Source: an uncultured Eggerthellaceae bacterium
GTDB taxonomy: Bacteria > Actinomycetota > Coriobacteriia > Coriobacteriales > Eggerthellaceae
Assembly (NCBI GenBank): GCA_903789415.1
Contig: CAIFEG010000017.1
Span: 622 to 40,706, forward strand
Direction: 5' to 3'
DNA length: 40,085 nucleotides
In this document: positions 24,223 to 32,171 of the stretch, piece by piece
How the letters are laid out: the number at the start of each line of letters is the position of its first letter
Position numbering within the stretch: the stretch's first letter is position 1
Notes under the pieces: generated by a model
Told to the model about the DNA's origin: nothing
The model's database searches: none
The model's input: only the letters and a program-made list of their open reading frames with translations
Translations under genes and position numbers: made by a program

Positions 24223-25398
24223 ATGGGAGGAAAAGCGAAATCAAGAAAGAAGCGAATTGGGGGTGTTGTAGCTGGATGTGTAGTAGTATTTGCGCTTGCA
24301 TTTGTACTTGCGTTTTCGCTCGCTTCACTTACCGGCTGCTCATCATCGGATAATTCGCAAGGAGGCAACGGAAATACCACAACGGCTGCGCAAACGAATT
24401 CGGGAAGTTCAGAGACACGTGAATTCACCGATTCAGCGGGACGAACCGTAGAAATTCCTACCAACATTGAACGTATCGCCCCATCTGGCTATACGGCACA
24501 GCAGGTTCTATTGACTATTGCACCAGATAAGATGGTTGGTCTTGCGAGCGAGTTAACTGATGACCAAGTAAAGATTTTTGGTGACGAATTTAAAGACAAA
24601 CCCGTGTTCGGAGCATTCCTAGGTGCAAAAGATACGTTTAACCGCGAAGCAGTGGCCAGTGCAGATCCACAGATCATCATTGATACCGGTGAGAAAAAGG
24701 ATGGTATTGCTGACGATCTCGATAATCTTCAAAACCAGACCGGCATCCCGTGCGTGTTTATCGAAACAACACTTTCGGACTACGGCGACGCCTATCGCAC
24801 TCTTGGCGATCTGTTAGGCGAACAAGACCGTGGAAACGAAATTGGCGATTACCTACAGGGCGCATACGACCAAACCACCAGCGTCATGCAGACCATTCCG
24901 CAGGATCAACGTGCACGGGTTGCCTACATGGTCGGTGACCAGGGAACCAATGCAATTGCCCAAGGATCCTATCAGGGCCAGGTCATCGATATGGTTGCAA
25001 ATAATGTGGTAACTGCCGAAAAGGTATCCGGAAAGGGTGACGGCAACCAAATTTCAATGGAGCAGATGGCGAACTGGAATCCTGATTACATCATCTTCCA
25101 GGACCAGAGTGTTTATGACTCAGCACAAACCGACCCTGCTTGGCTGACTATTTCCGGAATGCAAAAGGGACAAGATTACGTATGCCCGAGTGTTCCGTGG
25201 TGCTGGCTCAACAGCCCTCCAACGGTCAATCAGATGTTGGGCGTGCAGTGGCTTCCGCGCGTCTTATATCCGGATCATTTCAGCGATTCGATTCAGGACG
25301 TGACCAGGACATACTTCAAGACCATGTACAACTATGATCTTTCAGATGACGAATTGAATGACATACTGCAACATGCACTTCCTGCAGATCAGGAATAG
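24223..25398 (+). CDS. ABC importer substrate-binding lipoprotein, class III
   Basis: 391 residues. A basic N-terminus and hydrophobic core end in a lipobox (SLTGC, lipidated C39), followed by a Ser/Asn/Thr-rich linker and a periplasmic-binding domain of the FepB/BtuF/MolA fold, beginning TREFTDSAGRTVEIP. The C-terminal part has PSVPWCWLNSPPTVNQMLG, which looks like the end segment of metal- or oxyanion-binding members of the family. The ribosome site AAGAAGGAG lies before the ATG. It captures the ligand outside the membrane and delivers it to the permease. Iron complexes, molybdate or tungstate are the main options; context favours the last two. Confidence 0.9.
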   Translation: MGGKAKSRKKRIGGVVAGCVVVFALAFVLAFSLASLTGCSSSDNSQGGNGNTTTAAQTNSGSSETREFTDSAGRTVEIPTNIERIAPSGYTAQQVLLTIAPDKMVGLASELTDDQVKIFGDEFKDKPVFGAFLGAKDTFNREAVASADPQIIIDTGEKKDGIADDLDNLQNQTGIPCVFIETTLSDYGDAYRTLGDLLGEQDRGNEIGDYLQGAYDQTTSVMQTIPQDQRARVAYMVGDQGTNAIAQGSYQGQVIDMVANNVVTAEKVSGKGDGNQISMEQMANWNPDYIIFQDQSVYDSAQTDPAWLTISGMQKGQDYVCPSVPWCWLNSPPTVNQMLGVQWLPRVLYPDHFSDSIQDVTRTYFKTMYNYDLSDDELNDILQHALPADQE

Positions 25399-25471
25399 TT
25401 TTCTGTAGGGATTGCTGCAGGGGAGGTTCTAGTTCACCTTCATGGTTCATTTTACATACGCCACTTAATGG

Positions 25472-25504
25472 AAAAGAGGTCGCGCTACGCGGCCTCTTTT
25501 CATT
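25472..25504 (+). terminator. Terminator of the ABC transporter operon, probably bidirectional
   Basis: AAAAGAGGTCGCG pairs with CGCGGCCTCTTTT around a three-base loop, giving runs of T at the end on both strands. It lies between the convergent transporter and LuxR genes. Confidence 0.85.
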
Positions 25505-25612
25505 TCTGGGCGTTTCGTTTTGTGTGTTTTGTGACTTACGCCTATCGTTTTGCGGCTTGTACCTATTACCTCTTGTGGATACGTGCTTACCGCTTTGTGA
25601 CTTCCGCATTAT
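25501..25612. repeat. Degenerate repeat tract across the stop codon of the second LuxR gene
   Basis: Similar pieces recur at about 20-base spacing: TTTTGTGACTTACGCC, TTTTGCGGCTTGTACC and CTTTGTGACTTCCGC. The last of these encodes the end of the LuxR protein (EVTKR, stop at 25587); the others lie beyond it between the gene and its terminator. Confidence 0.45.
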
Positions 25613-27464
25613 CCACCAGGCGCATAAGCTCCTGCTGACTATGCACGTTCAGCTTGCGGTAGATATGGCGGATATGCGTCTTCGCCGTGCCTTCGCTGAT
25701 GAAAAGCTTGTTCTCGATGTATTTGGCGTTGAAGCCTTTTGCGAGATAGAAGAACACCTCTGTTTCACGACGGGACAACAGGAAGGTATTTGCCACCGCT
25801 TCGCAGCGAATGCGGAACGGTCCCGGGCGTTTTCCGCCCTTTTGGTCTTTTGCGCCATTCTTACCGGTATTCTCTGGTCCCTCATATCCGATAGACATTC
25901 CGGCAAGGCGCACACTTGAGCGATATGAAAGCTTCGGTGATTGATGCGGTGCTGGCTTCGATACGGGTTGGGTTTGTCCGGAGCTGCTTTCTGCCCCATG
26001 GGTTTGTCCAGATGCTTCGGCACTACCATTCGCGACGGAGCCCACATTCGCGTCGTTTGCATGGGTGACACGCGTGGTATTATCGGCGCCGTTGAGGCCG
26101 TTCGCCGTGTTGACGCCGTTCGCGTTGGCATCATATGAAGGTGCCTGCACACCAGGAGCAGAAGACCCCTGCGCACCAGGGGCCAGCTGTTCCGCATCCA
26201 AATCAGAGCGAAAACTGTTCGCAAGCATGGGACCCGATTTCACCAACCGTGCAATGTCCCGCTCTCGTGGGAGCAGCGCACATCCTATAAGCAGCAAGAT
26301 GATAAACATCAGAGACATCTGATACACATCTAAAGAAATGTTCCCGTAGGTCGACACGATCGCCGGCAGAAACGTCTCGACCAAAATGCCGAATGCCATC
26401 ATTCCACGTCCAAGGCCAAACATAAGCACCGGTGACACGCGGAAATTCGCTGACACGCCACAGAAGAAAATCCAAAGAAGTGCCTCGAATGAGAAACATC
26501 CGATAAGCGGGATCAAAGCTAAAACAAACGATGATCCACTCGCGTTAAAGAAACCCGGGATAAACGCAAGCGCAACGAAGGGGATCGCAGGGCGAAAATA
26601 ACGTTCCCACCGTATGGTTCCATCATTTTTTTGCATCGCAAGGAAAAAGATAAGCATGGTAATTCCGCTGGCGACTACAAGTAAAAGTCGATTCGATGGA
26701 CTTGCCGCAGGAAGCATCGCCTGAATAGAAATCTGTCGAAGCGAGCTGAGGACAATACCCATGATAACGATAGGCACGCTGATGGTCAGAAGAAAGCGCA
26801 ACCTGTTAACCGGCAGTGGATTGAAAATAGGGGCATTGTCCGCATCATCACCTTCGGGAATTTCCTCGGGAGTAATCTGCCATAACAGCCAGAGTTCAAC
26901 AAGAGGAATCAGCATGGCGATGATTTCTGATACAGGGTATGGAATAAAGCTAAGCAGGAGCACAAAAACCACAATACTCAGGAACACAGAGATAGCAGTT
27001 CCTGCAACAATCACTTTCGCATCACAGCGGGAATACGCCACGCCCCAAAATATGATGAGGAACGCCGATCCTGCACCGGTGGTAAGTCCGGATATCACCC
27101 CAAGAAATTGATTGCTTATGCTGTCCGTGAACAAAAACAAAAATGTACCGATACACGCAAGGACAGCGGAAACTACCAGGAGCTTTTTTGACGTGTAGAA
27201 ATTTAAAAATTTCTGATCGGTCGCACCTGCAAAGAGTAAGCACACAACGTACGCGAAAATAGATACGACATACGGCAAGGTCAGATGCGTACCAAACGAT
27301 CCTTGCCAAATCATTTGTGTGCCAAAAAGCATAGGCGCACCAAACATGGTGGCATATACCCATGCCTGATGAAGACCAAAGCCTATTGACAAATATGGAA
27401 GTGTTCTCTCACTTCCCGGCTGAATAGAAGATTTACGAGATTGTCCCCGATTCATCTCAGCCAC
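25587..27464 (-). CDS. Membrane-bound LuxR-family transcriptional regulator with long linker
   Basis: About 625 residues. I prefer the GTG at 27464, seven bases after AGGGG; an earlier in-frame ATG exists at 27557. Roughly 400 residues with about 12 hydrophobic segments begin LPYLSIGFGLHQAWVY. They are followed by a linker of about 110 residues rich in Ala, Asn, Gly, Ser and Thr, and then a LuxR helix-turn-helix (LLSRRETEVFFYLAKG, YIENKLFISEGTAKTHIR). It has the same architecture as the regulator at 18423 apart from the long linker. Likely targets are the nearby TorD operon and the molybdoenzyme operon at 33725, by the usual pairing of such regulators with respiratory genes; this is inference. 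Confidence 0.9.
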   Translation of the reverse strand: MAEMNRGQSRKSSIQPGSERTLPYLSIGFGLHQAWVYATMFGAPMLFGTQMIWQGSFGTHLTLPYVVSIFAYVVCLLFAGATDQKFLNFYTSKKLLVVSAVLACIGTFLFLFTDSISNQFLGVISGLTTGAGSAFLIIFWGVAYSRCDAKVIVAGTAISVFLSIVVFVLLLSFIPYPVSEIIAMLIPLVELWLLWQITPEEIPEGDDADNAPIFNPLPVNRLRFLLTISVPIVIMGIVLSSLRQISIQAMLPAASPSNRLLLVVASGITMLIFFLAMQKNDGTIRWERYFRPAIPFVALAFIPGFFNASGSSFVLALIPLIGCFSFEALLWIFFCGVSANFRVSPVLMFGLGRGMMAFGILVETFLPAIVSTYGNISLDVYQMSLMFIILLLIGCALLPRERDIARLVKSGPMLANSFRSDLDAEQLAPGAQGSSAPGVQAPSYDANANGVNTANGLNGADNTTRVTHANDANVGSVANGSAEASGQTHGAESSSGQTQPVSKPAPHQSPKLSYRSSVRLAGMSIGYEGPENTGKNGAKDQKGGKRPGPFRIRCEAVANTFLLSRRETEVFFYLAKGFNAKYIENKLFISEGTAKTHIRHIYRKLNVHSQQELMRLVDNAEVTKR

Positions 27465-27595
27465 ACGACCACCCCTCAACGGTCGAAATTGGCGCTCTTC
27501 TGAATTCCCAGTTACAAAGAGCTTTCTTCTTAAAGTATTCTGTTTTGCCGCATACAAAATCTCTGTTGGCTTCTGTACGCTTCAAGTAAATTCTA

Positions 27596-27637
27596 TGAAA
27601 AAGAGGACAAACCAACTGGCCGTTTAGTTCGTCCTCT
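27596..27637 (-). terminator. Terminator of the small exported protein gene
   Basis: On the minus strand AGAGGAC and GTCCTCT (27631-27637 and 27602-27608) form the base of a longer imperfect stem and are followed by TTTTTC. It lies 26 bases after the stop codon at 27664. Confidence 0.8.
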
Positions 27638-27663
27638 CCATGAATGACAATGATTTTTGGAGA

Positions 27664-28128
27664 CTATTGCGTCACCGTTACGACGAGATGATCCCAGTTT
27701 TCGAGTACGGTATCATTTCCCGTCGTTCCATTGCCATCGAGTGTGGATTGCGTGCCCGGGTTTTGAGACTCTGCTTTATACACCGTGCACGTGTACTGCC
27801 TGCCAGACAAGGTGTCTGCCAAGCTTGAAGTGCTATGGTCATGGACTGCTTCAACAGAATTTGCATCTTCAGAAGAAACTGCACATTCTTGGATTACATC
27901 CGAGGCATTGCTGCCATCCGGAACAACCACAACTCCAGCCTTCACCCCACCGTTTACTGCGGTTTGATCGACAGTGACCGGAACCATAATTACGCCTTCG
28001 GCATCTGAACTTGCTACCTGCTCGTCGTGAACATAGTAGAATCCGTATGCCGGAGCAACAATTAAGGCACAAGCCAAAATCGCAACCGCTGCAACAAGAG
28101 CAATCTTGATGCGGTTTATGTTGGCCAT
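27664..28128 (-). CDS. Small exported or membrane-anchored protein, unknown function
   Basis: 154 residues. The N-terminus (RIKIALVAAVAILACALIVAPAYG) is one hydrophobic segment that can act as a signal peptide or anchor. The rest is a soluble domain with two valine-rich stretches (GVIMVPVTVD and AGVVVVPDGSNAS), two cysteines (in QECAVS and QYTCTVY) and a C-terminus ending WDHLVVTVTQ. The pattern near VVVVPDGSNASDVIQ recalls a small MltG/LysM-like start, but I cannot assign a family. Ribosome site AAGGAAGG lies before the ATG. It has its own strong promoter and terminator, so it is a single-gene unit. Confidence 0.78.
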   Translation of the reverse strand: MANINRIKIALVAAVAILACALIVAPAYGFYYVHDEQVASSDAEGVIMVPVTVDQTAVNGGVKAGVVVVPDGSNASDVIQECAVSSEDANSVEAVHDHSTSSLADTLSGRQYTCTVYKAESQNPGTQSTLDGNGTTGNDTVLENWDHLVVTVTQ

Positions 28129-28174
28129 AAGTGTTCCTTCCTTGAAGGATCTTCGCTCATTGCAACATAGTCAA

Positions 28175-28204
28175 ATTATACTTCTATAAGACACATGCAC
28201 TCAA
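28175..28204 (-). promoter_or_regulatory. Promoter of the small exported protein gene
   Basis: On the minus strand TTGAGT (28199-28204) and a perfect TATAAT (28175-28180) are 18 bases apart, 46 bases before the ATG at 28128. It is the most consensus-like promoter I see in the window. Confidence 0.75.
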
Positions 28205-28367
28205 GTCGACGATTTCAGCCCCGTTGCGTTTCTCCTGTTCAAACGCGGGCCTTGTTCCATTCGTATGAAAGATCAGCCTCTCAGGATGATGTTGGCATCT
28301 CGGAAGTTTCTACAATTTTTAAGTAAAGAAACAACTGAACCATGGGTAAAAACAAAGAGGGGAACGT

Positions 28368-29258
28368 ATGAGCGAAGAGAAAAAGGCATCAAAAAAGGAT
28401 GCCACATCCGATGAGGACATTTTGTTTCCTCAATCAACGTTTGACTATGATCCGTTGAGCGTTGATGACAACGAAATCGATCAAGAGAAAATGGATGACG
28501 ACAATCCGTACGATACCGTCGATTATCCAACCGTTCGTAACATGCCAGAGGATATGCATCACGGACCGCGCTATACCGCGGAGCGCCAAGGCAGTGTGGA
28601 GAAAGCAGTCGATGAACTGTTTGACCACAATCCATCGCGCAAGCCCGTGTTCTTGAAGATCCTGAAATGGTGCGAAGGCGGAAGCCTTAATAGCGAATTG
28701 TCTGAAAAGATTAAGGCGGCGCAGAACAACAATTATTCCGTGTACACGCCTACGATGTTGTGCCGGATGCTCGAACGCACCGGTGCCCTCACCCTTACGA
28801 TGCCCGAGACAAGTGAGGAAGAGGAAGATATCGAAGATGGCGTTCGCTATCTGAAGATTAACAAACATGTCGACCCCACCTGGACCACCACCGAAGATGG
28901 TTCTGAGGTATATCAAAAATATATGCAGGGTGACGAATTCAAGGACATCGTGCTGAATCGTGATGTGAAGTACGCCGAGCCTTATTTGGTTATTCTCAAT
29001 GCGTTAAACGAGGCGCCTCATTCGAAGAAGGAGCTGGAAGATATGGTGAATGACATGCCTATTCTTCAGCATCCGCGCCGTTTCGGCGGACATTTCATCG
29101 ACATGCTTGAGCGCTGCGCGGCAATCGAGTGGCGAGATCGTTCGTGGCACATCACCGACCTTGGCAAAGCGATGATTCCCGCAGTACAGCAGAAAGTATT
29201 TGAGATGAAAGAAGCCGAACTTACCAAGGATCAGGAGTCACAAAATGCCGCAGAATAA
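28368..29258 (+). CDS. Winged-helix-like protein of unknown function, linked to TorD
   Basis: 296 residues, cytoplasmic, acidic. After a 60-residue disordered start come two similar helical units that look like winged helix domains. Unit one (about 75-150) has VFLKILKWCEGGSLNSELSE, then MLCRMLERTGALTL. Unit two (about 205-275) has YLVILNALNEAPHSKKELED, then FIDMLERCAAIEW and SWHITDLGKAM. The shared feature is MLER followed by a hydrophobic strand. The start has GAGGGGAACGT upstream. It overlaps the TorD gene by 14 bases, so the pair is one operon. I do not recognise a named family; a role as chaperone partner or regulator for molybdoenzyme maturation is a guess from context. Confidence 0.8.
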   Translation: MSEEKKASKKDATSDEDILFPQSTFDYDPLSVDDNEIDQEKMDDDNPYDTVDYPTVRNMPEDMHHGPRYTAERQGSVEKAVDELFDHNPSRKPVFLKILKWCEGGSLNSELSEKIKAAQNNNYSVYTPTMLCRMLERTGALTLTMPETSEEEEDIEDGVRYLKINKHVDPTWTTTEDGSEVYQKYMQGDEFKDIVLNRDVKYAEPYLVILNALNEAPHSKKELEDMVNDMPILQHPRRFGGHFIDMLERCAAIEWRDRSWHITDLGKAMIPAVQQKVFEMKEAELTKDQESQNAAE

Positions 29259-30069
29259 TACCGAACAAGCAGCTTCCGTATCCGAAGAAGAACGCCGCAC
29301 GTCGGCCCCTGAAAATACGGCAGCATCAAAGCGCTCACAGGATGCTTCCGCACCTGAAGAAGAACAAACGACCGACACCGAAGGGTCCGAAGAAGAAGTA
29401 GATTTACCTTCCCTGATGAATATGCGTGCACGTACCTATGGCGTTTTGGCGCGCTTGTATCGAAAAGAAGTTGACGATGATGTCCTAAAAGAGCTGCAGG
29501 GAATGCGCTTCCCTACCGCTACGGGAAATAAGAAGGTGGATAAGGGATATCGCCTTTTGTATGACTATCTGAAAGGTGCCTGGGAGGACAGCGTGACCGA
29601 GCTTGCGGTGGACTACGTGCGCACCTTCATTGGGCACGGCGTGAATGGATACTCTGCGGCATATCCGTATGAAAGTGTGTATACTTCGGAAAAACGCCTG
29701 ATGATGCAGGAAGCCCGCGCAGAAGTTTTACAGACGCTGCGCGATAACCACCTCAAGCGCAATCAATGGAATGAGGGCGAAGATCATATCGCCATCGAGT
29801 TGGAGTTCATGCAGCGTATGTCGATGCGTACCGCCAAAGCGCTGCGTGACGAGCGCGAAGATGATGCGATTACCTATCTTGAGACGCAATTCCGGTTTGC
29901 CAATGATCACCTGATGAACTGGCTGCCGATGCTTACCAAGGATATGTTGATGTTCGCAAAGACTGATTTTTACAAGGGTCTTGCGTATTTGACCATGGGA
30001 TATGTCGAAGAAGACGTTGATATCTTGAAAGAGCTGCTTGATAGCGTCAATGATGGCGAGGCGGAATAG
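29245..30069 (+). CDS. TorD/DmsD-family molybdoenzyme chaperone
   Basis: 274 residues. The first 55 are acidic and disordered; the TorD helical fold follows, with YPYESVYTSEKRLMM (the Y-ES-Y motif) and EDHIAIELEFMQRM (the DH-E-EFM motif). The function in the family is binding the Tat signal and apo-catalytic subunit of a molybdoenzyme before export. The closest candidate client is the 1253-residue enzyme at 33725, whose own operon within the window has no TorD. It overlaps the upstream winged-helix-like gene, with AGGAGTCACAAA before the ATG. A strong terminator follows. Confidence 0.9.
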   Translation: MPQNNTEQAASVSEEERRTSAPENTAASKRSQDASAPEEEQTTDTEGSEEEVDLPSLMNMRARTYGVLARLYRKEVDDDVLKELQGMRFPTATGNKKVDKGYRLLYDYLKGAWEDSVTELAVDYVRTFIGHGVNGYSAAYPYESVYTSEKRLMMQEARAEVLQTLRDNHLKRNQWNEGEDHIAIELEFMQRMSMRTAKALRDEREDDAITYLETQFRFANDHLMNWLPMLTKDMLMFAKTDFYKGLAYLTMGYVEEDVDILKELLDSVNDGEAE

Positions 30070-30098
30070 GATTTTCTCTTGCTTGCACGTAAAAAACA

Positions 30099-30132
30099 GG
30101 GGGGCGCGCCGCATGGCACGTCCCCCATTTTT
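30099..30132 (+). terminator. Terminator after torD, probably bidirectional
   Basis: A G-run (30099-30104) pairs with CCCCC (30122-30126), with an inner GCC-GCAT-GGC hairpin, followed by ATTTTTG. On the minus strand the same stem is followed by TGTTTTTT, so it can also end the ATPase gene that stops at 30161. Confidence 0.85.
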
Positions 30133-30160
30133 GTTCAATCAGTTCTGCTTTTTTCAAACG

Positions 30161-32161
30161 CTATTCGATCTCAAATTTTCCTAAAAATGCCTGGCCACCG
30201 ATGGTGCTCGGAGCAGCATTGCCCGCTTCCTCCAAGTAATGAGACGGGCGTGTAAGGGCGATACGCTTCCCGTCTTCCGACTTCACGCGAACAATTTGCA
30301 TGTTGGTACGCGCGGCAAGTTCCAGGTTTGACCGGCGGAAAAACGAAAAAATGAGGCGCTTGTTCGCCTTCGAAATTGCACAGAGGAACTTTCTGCGATC
30401 CTCGTTTAAAATACGATCGCGTGTTTCGTCAGTGCTCACGACCTCGAAAGCTCCTTGACGCGGAACAAATCCATCAATGGCAGCCATGAAGAAGACATTA
30501 TCGTATTCACAGCCCGAGAGATTTTCCATCGTGCTGATGTGAATGGCATGAGGGTTCATCGGCCAGGTAGGAGTCATAATCTCGCGACGCATGAGGTCAA
30601 ACATCTGCTCGGCGTTTTCATCGCCGACGATACGCTGTTGCAGCGGCTCGAATTCGATAAGGTCGAGTGCGCCCACGGCGCGAAGGAGATCAAAACCATG
30701 TCTGCCCGCATTGTGCTTGATGAATTCCTGTCCCTCTTCAAAGCGCTTTCCAAGCTCTTCGGAACGCAAGAACATCGAAGAGTCCGACAGCGTATGCGAA
30801 AGGGCATCGTAGAGATCCATTTCGTGTTCCTGCGCGTAATTTTGCAGCGACAGCCAGAAGTTACTGCGGGTGAGGTGATCATTAAAGCCACACCAACTTC
30901 TCCATGAGGTAAGATCCTGCGGATGTGCAAGCAGCGCGAGCTTCGTATACGCAACCAAGGCACGCGCTCGGTTCGTATCGCGCGGATCGCCAGTGAACTG
31001 GCCAAAGGCGCCCGCACACGATACTTCAAACCCACGCTTTTCCAGCAGGTTTTTCGCCATGAGTGCCCACGTCTTGTTCGGCACTACCACACAGGTGCGA
31101 CCCTCAAAAATCTCTTCTTGTTGCTCATCAGACTCCGTTTTTGGTGCGCGATGCAACTTCTTATCGATATCGGTGCGATCTTTGTCACCATCTAAAACAA
31201 GGCGAATATACTTGGTAAGTTCGTTTGCCTCTTCTTCAGGCGTTGCCCATTTCACCGCGCAAAATGTCTGGTCATTAAGGTTGGTTGGCGCTTCGTTTGT
31301 CGAGGCATACGCAGGATTCATGTCCCCATGATGCGCGAGCGCATTTGCCATCGCGATGACCTGGTCATCTCCAAATGATTGCTGAAGTTTGAATACCTCA
31401 ACGCCACGGCGCAGCGTATCAAATTCGGTAAACCCTTGGGGATAAGGATGGCGGCACGCAATCTGGAGCGTTTCATTGGGGTTGCCGGCGACGATGACAC
31501 GATCCTTCGCCAACAGGCACATACTTACCTGCTGCGCGTGACTTAGGTTTTGGAAATCATCGCAAAGAACCACGTCATAGTGCTTTGCATACGCCGATCC
31601 CGCATCACTTTTCAGGAAGTCCGCTGCAAGCATGGGTGCCTCAGACGGAAGCATCGCATTGCGCGAGGTCAGAATGGTACGAATGATTTTCAAGAGATTC
31701 TTTTCGGGAACCCCCACCATCCAATCGTCAAATGGCGTGTAGTTTTCCATTTCACGGTAGAAATACGAAACCATGTTACGCAGCTTGCGGTTCGTCTCAC
31801 CGGTTGTACGAATATCTTCCAAGAAGAAAAGATATTCTGCACGGGTGAGCAGGCGTGGAATCCTGCCGGTGCTTTCGCGCGCATCTTTCGTGTTTAAGAC
31901 CCGCACGCATTCTTCAAGGGCGGTAGTGATGTGCACATGTTGCGCCGCATCCTTTTGATCTTCAGGTACAAATGAGACGAGACGGTCGCGTAATGCCTGC
32001 ACCGAAAAGCCGTTTGATGCAACGACGAGAATCTTTTGGGGATCGGTTCCCTGGGTCAGCAGCTGCGCCGTGTAGCGGACAATTGCTTCGGTTTTTCCGG
32101 AGCGCGGGGCACCTTCAATTTTTGCCATACGGCCGGTAAACGCCAGGATATCTTCCATCAT
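30161..32161 (-). CDS. UvrD-like superfamily 1 ATPase/helicase with degenerate motifs
   Basis: 666 residues. Walker A is intact (GAPRSGKT, 17-24). Motif II is DDFQN (201-205) instead of DEFQD. Motif III is AGNPNET instead of GDxxQxI. The region matching motif V is STMENLSGCEYDNVFF, without the usual KG, and motif VI is DRRKFLCAISKANKRL instead of RRLxYVAxTRAK. The overall UvrD/PcrA layout (1A, 1B, 2A, 2B) is kept. It may bind ATP but have altered or lost helicase activity. It follows the coiled-coil gene at 32172 by ten bases and forms an operon with it. No nuclease domain is seen. Function in this respiratory neighbourhood is unknown; it may be an unrelated conserved pair. Confidence 0.82.
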   Translation of the reverse strand: MMEDILAFTGRMAKIEGAPRSGKTEAIVRYTAQLLTQGTDPQKILVVASNGFSVQALRDRLVSFVPEDQKDAAQHVHITTALEECVRVLNTKDARESTGRIPRLLTRAEYLFFLEDIRTTGETNRKLRNMVSYFYREMENYTPFDDWMVGVPEKNLLKIIRTILTSRNAMLPSEAPMLAADFLKSDAGSAYAKHYDVVLCDDFQNLSHAQQVSMCLLAKDRVIVAGNPNETLQIACRHPYPQGFTEFDTLRRGVEVFKLQQSFGDDQVIAMANALAHHGDMNPAYASTNEAPTNLNDQTFCAVKWATPEEEANELTKYIRLVLDGDKDRTDIDKKLHRAPKTESDEQQEEIFEGRTCVVVPNKTWALMAKNLLEKRGFEVSCAGAFGQFTGDPRDTNRARALVAYTKLALLAHPQDLTSWRSWCGFNDHLTRSNFWLSLQNYAQEHEMDLYDALSHTLSDSSMFLRSEELGKRFEEGQEFIKHNAGRHGFDLLRAVGALDLIEFEPLQQRIVGDENAEQMFDLMRREIMTPTWPMNPHAIHISTMENLSGCEYDNVFFMAAIDGFVPRQGAFEVVSTDETRDRILNEDRRKFLCAISKANKRLIFSFFRRSNLELAARTNMQIVRVKSEDGKRIALTRPSHYLEEAGNAAPSTIGGQAFLGKFEIE

Positions 32162-32171
32162 CTGACATCAC

